NCBI RefSeq assembly: GCF_019898765.1
Contig: NZ_JAIOKB010000002.1
Location: 1-64,000 of the forward strand
Length of the DNA: 64,000 nucleotides
Source: Sphingomonas yunnanensis
Lineage (GTDB): Bacteria > Pseudomonadota > Alphaproteobacteria > Sphingomonadales > Sphingomonadaceae
Reading direction: 5' to 3'
Shown here: positions 62,988 to 64,000 of the stretch, piece after piece
Position numbering within the stretch: position 1 is the stretch's first letter
Layout of the letters: each line of letters starts with the position of its first letter
Made by a program: the position numbers and the translations under genes
Notes under the pieces: generated by a model
What the model was told of the DNA's origin: nothing
Databases searched by the model: none
What the model saw: only the letters and a program-made list of their open reading frames with translations

Positions 62988-64000
62988 ATGCGAAACAACC
63001 TTCTCGTAGGCGCGGCGCTGGTCGCACTCGTCGCGCCCGCCGCCGCCATGGCGCAGGAAACCACCTCGACGATCCGCGGCACCGTGACGGCCGAGGGCGC
63101 ACCGGTGGCCGGCGCCTCGGTCGAGGTCGTCAACGTCCCCTCGGGCACGCGCTCGACCAGCACCACTGATTCAAAGGGCACGTTCAACGCCACCGGCCTG
63201 CGCCCGGGCGGCCCCTATTCGATCACGGTACGCGCCGCCGGCTATGCCGACACCACCGTCACCGACGTCACCACGATCGTCGCGCAGACCTTCGACCTGC
63301 CGATCGAGCTGACCCCGGAGGGCGCCGACGTCGTCGTCACCGCGGCCTCGATCCCGAGCGCGCGCACCGTCAGCCAGGGCCCGGCGACCGTGCTCAACGC
63401 CGAGAAGATCGGCACCATCGCCTCGGTCAACCGCGACATCCGCGACCTGATGCGCCGCGACCCGCTCGCCCGTCTCGACGATACGCCCAGCGGCGGCCGG
63501 GCGGTCAGCTTCGCCGGACAGAACGCCCGCTTCAACCGCTTCACCGTCGACGGCGTGCCGATCACCGACAATTTCGGCCTCAACCCGGACGGCCTGCCGA
63601 GCCGCCGCTCGCCCATCCCGCTCGACGCGATCGGCCAGTTCCAGACCAAGGTCGCGCCGTACGACGTGCGCGAGGGCAATTTCCAGGGCGGCGTCGTCAA
63701 CGTCATCCTCAAGTCGGGCACCAACGAGTTCCACGGCACCGGCTTCTACTCCTACTCGGCCGACGAGCTGAGCGGTTCCAACACGAAGGCCGGCCCGGGC
63801 GTGCCAACCGGCAAGGTGATCCTGCCCAACTTCAAGTATGAGAATTACGGCGCCGAGCTGTCCGGCCCGATCATCAAGGACCGGTTGTTCTTCATGGTCG
63901 CCGGCGAGCGCCTGCGCGCGCCGCGCCCGATCGCCGAGGGCCCCAGCGACGCCAACGCGGGCACCACCATCCCCAACCTGACGCTCGCCGACGTCAACAA
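62988..64000 (+). CDS. Oar-like TonB-dependent receptor with a carboxypeptidase-regulatory domain (truncated at the window edge)
   Basis: The first 337 residues are visible. A signal peptide (LLVGAALVALVAPAAAMAQ) is followed by a carboxypeptidase-D-type regulatory domain (TIRGTVTAEGAPVAGASVEV, STTDSKGTFNATGLRPGGPY) and a plug domain (VNRDIRDLMRRDPLARLDDT, NRFTVDGVPITDNFGLN, GGVVNVILKSGTNEFHGTGF). This order is that of the Oar family of outer-membrane receptors, thought to bind large ligands. AGGGGA lies nine bases before the ATG. A possible operator and -10 element precede it. The 3' end is outside the window. Confidence 0.92.
   Translation, partial: MRNNLLVGAALVALVAPAAAMAQETTSTIRGTVTAEGAPVAGASVEVVNVPSGTRSTSTTDSKGTFNATGLRPGGPYSITVRAAGYADTTVTDVTTIVAQTFDLPIELTPEGADVVVTAASIPSARTVSQGPATVLNAEKIGTIASVNRDIRDLMRRDPLARLDDTPSGGRAVSFAGQNARFNRFTVDGVPITDNFGLNPDGLPSRRSPIPLDAIGQFQTKVAPYDVREGNFQGGVVNVILKSGTNEFHGTGFYSYSADELSGSNTKAGPGVPTGKVILPNFKYENYGAELSGPIIKDRLFFMVAGERLRAPRPIAEGPSDANAGTTIPNLTLADVN

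Overview
The window is GC-rich DNA from an alphaproteobacterium, most likely a sphingomonad (Sphingomonas or a close relative). The evidence is family content: an imuA-imuB-dnaE2 mutagenesis cassette preceded by a GAAC-N7-GAAC LexA box, TonB-dependent receptors, an alginate-export-type porin, HWE and HisKA_2 kinases, MHYT proteins, and many dispersed palindromic repeats around genes. No rRNA, tRNA, CRISPR array, transposase or phage gene was seen.

Layout. 1-6.1 kb: end of a chemoreceptor, an MHYT-PAS-GGDEF-EAL cyclic-di-GMP protein, and a CHASE4 chemoreceptor overlapping a TorF-type porin gene. 6.3-11.2 kb: a J-domain membrane protein, a small ABM-fold oxygenase coupled to a carotenoid-cleavage-type dioxygenase, and a serine hydrolase abutting a metallo-beta-lactamase-fold hydrolase. 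11.5-20.1 kb: an MHYT hybrid kinase, a frameshifted Crp/Fnr regulator, a chemoreceptor, an alginate-export-type porin and another chemoreceptor. 20.2-24.7 kb: an MFS exporter, a metallophosphoesterase, a nitronate monooxygenase and three tiny membrane-protein ORFs, one apparently frameshifted. 25-30.4 kb: a minus-strand phosphorelay cluster (REC-HisKA_2, lone receiver, CHASE3 kinase, GAF-PAS HWE kinase). 30.5-33.3 kb: a PQQ-type sugar dehydrogenase, twin lmo0937-like micropeptides and a PP2C-like protein. 33.3-37.2 kb: a branched-chain 2-oxoacid dehydrogenase operon (E1alpha, E1beta, E2). 37.6-46.0 kb: the SOS mutasome imuA-imuB-dnaE2, split by an antisense Phd/PIN toxin-antitoxin pair. 46.2-55.2 kb: a BLUF photoreceptor, a DUF535 protein, trehalase, an FAA hydrolase-family enzyme, a hybrid kinase, RhlE helicase and RuvA. 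55.4-64 kb: two TonB-dependent receptors (the second runs off the end), adenosine kinase, an EI24 protein, a lipoprotein and a NatAB-like ABC transporter.

The most unusual feature is the behaviour of the palindromic repeats. Families A (about 93 bp) and B (80-110 bp) lie between genes but are also inserted, in the same reading frame, inside imuB and dnaE2. A related three-hairpin element D lies in frame inside the E2 linker, and a B element forms or abuts the trehalase N-terminus. They would give proteins with repeat-encoded peptides, formally like the palindromic elements known in Rickettsia. ImuB reaches 922 residues and DnaE2 1229, both well over the usual size, and the excess maps to these segments.

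How the genes work together: three ordinary chemoreceptors carry a C-terminal WxxF tail expected to tether adaptation enzymes. MHYT, CHASE3, CHASE4, GAF/PAS and BLUF sensors show heavy investment in environmental sensing. Porins and TonB receptors bring in substrates. DNA damage should derepress the mutasome through LexA.
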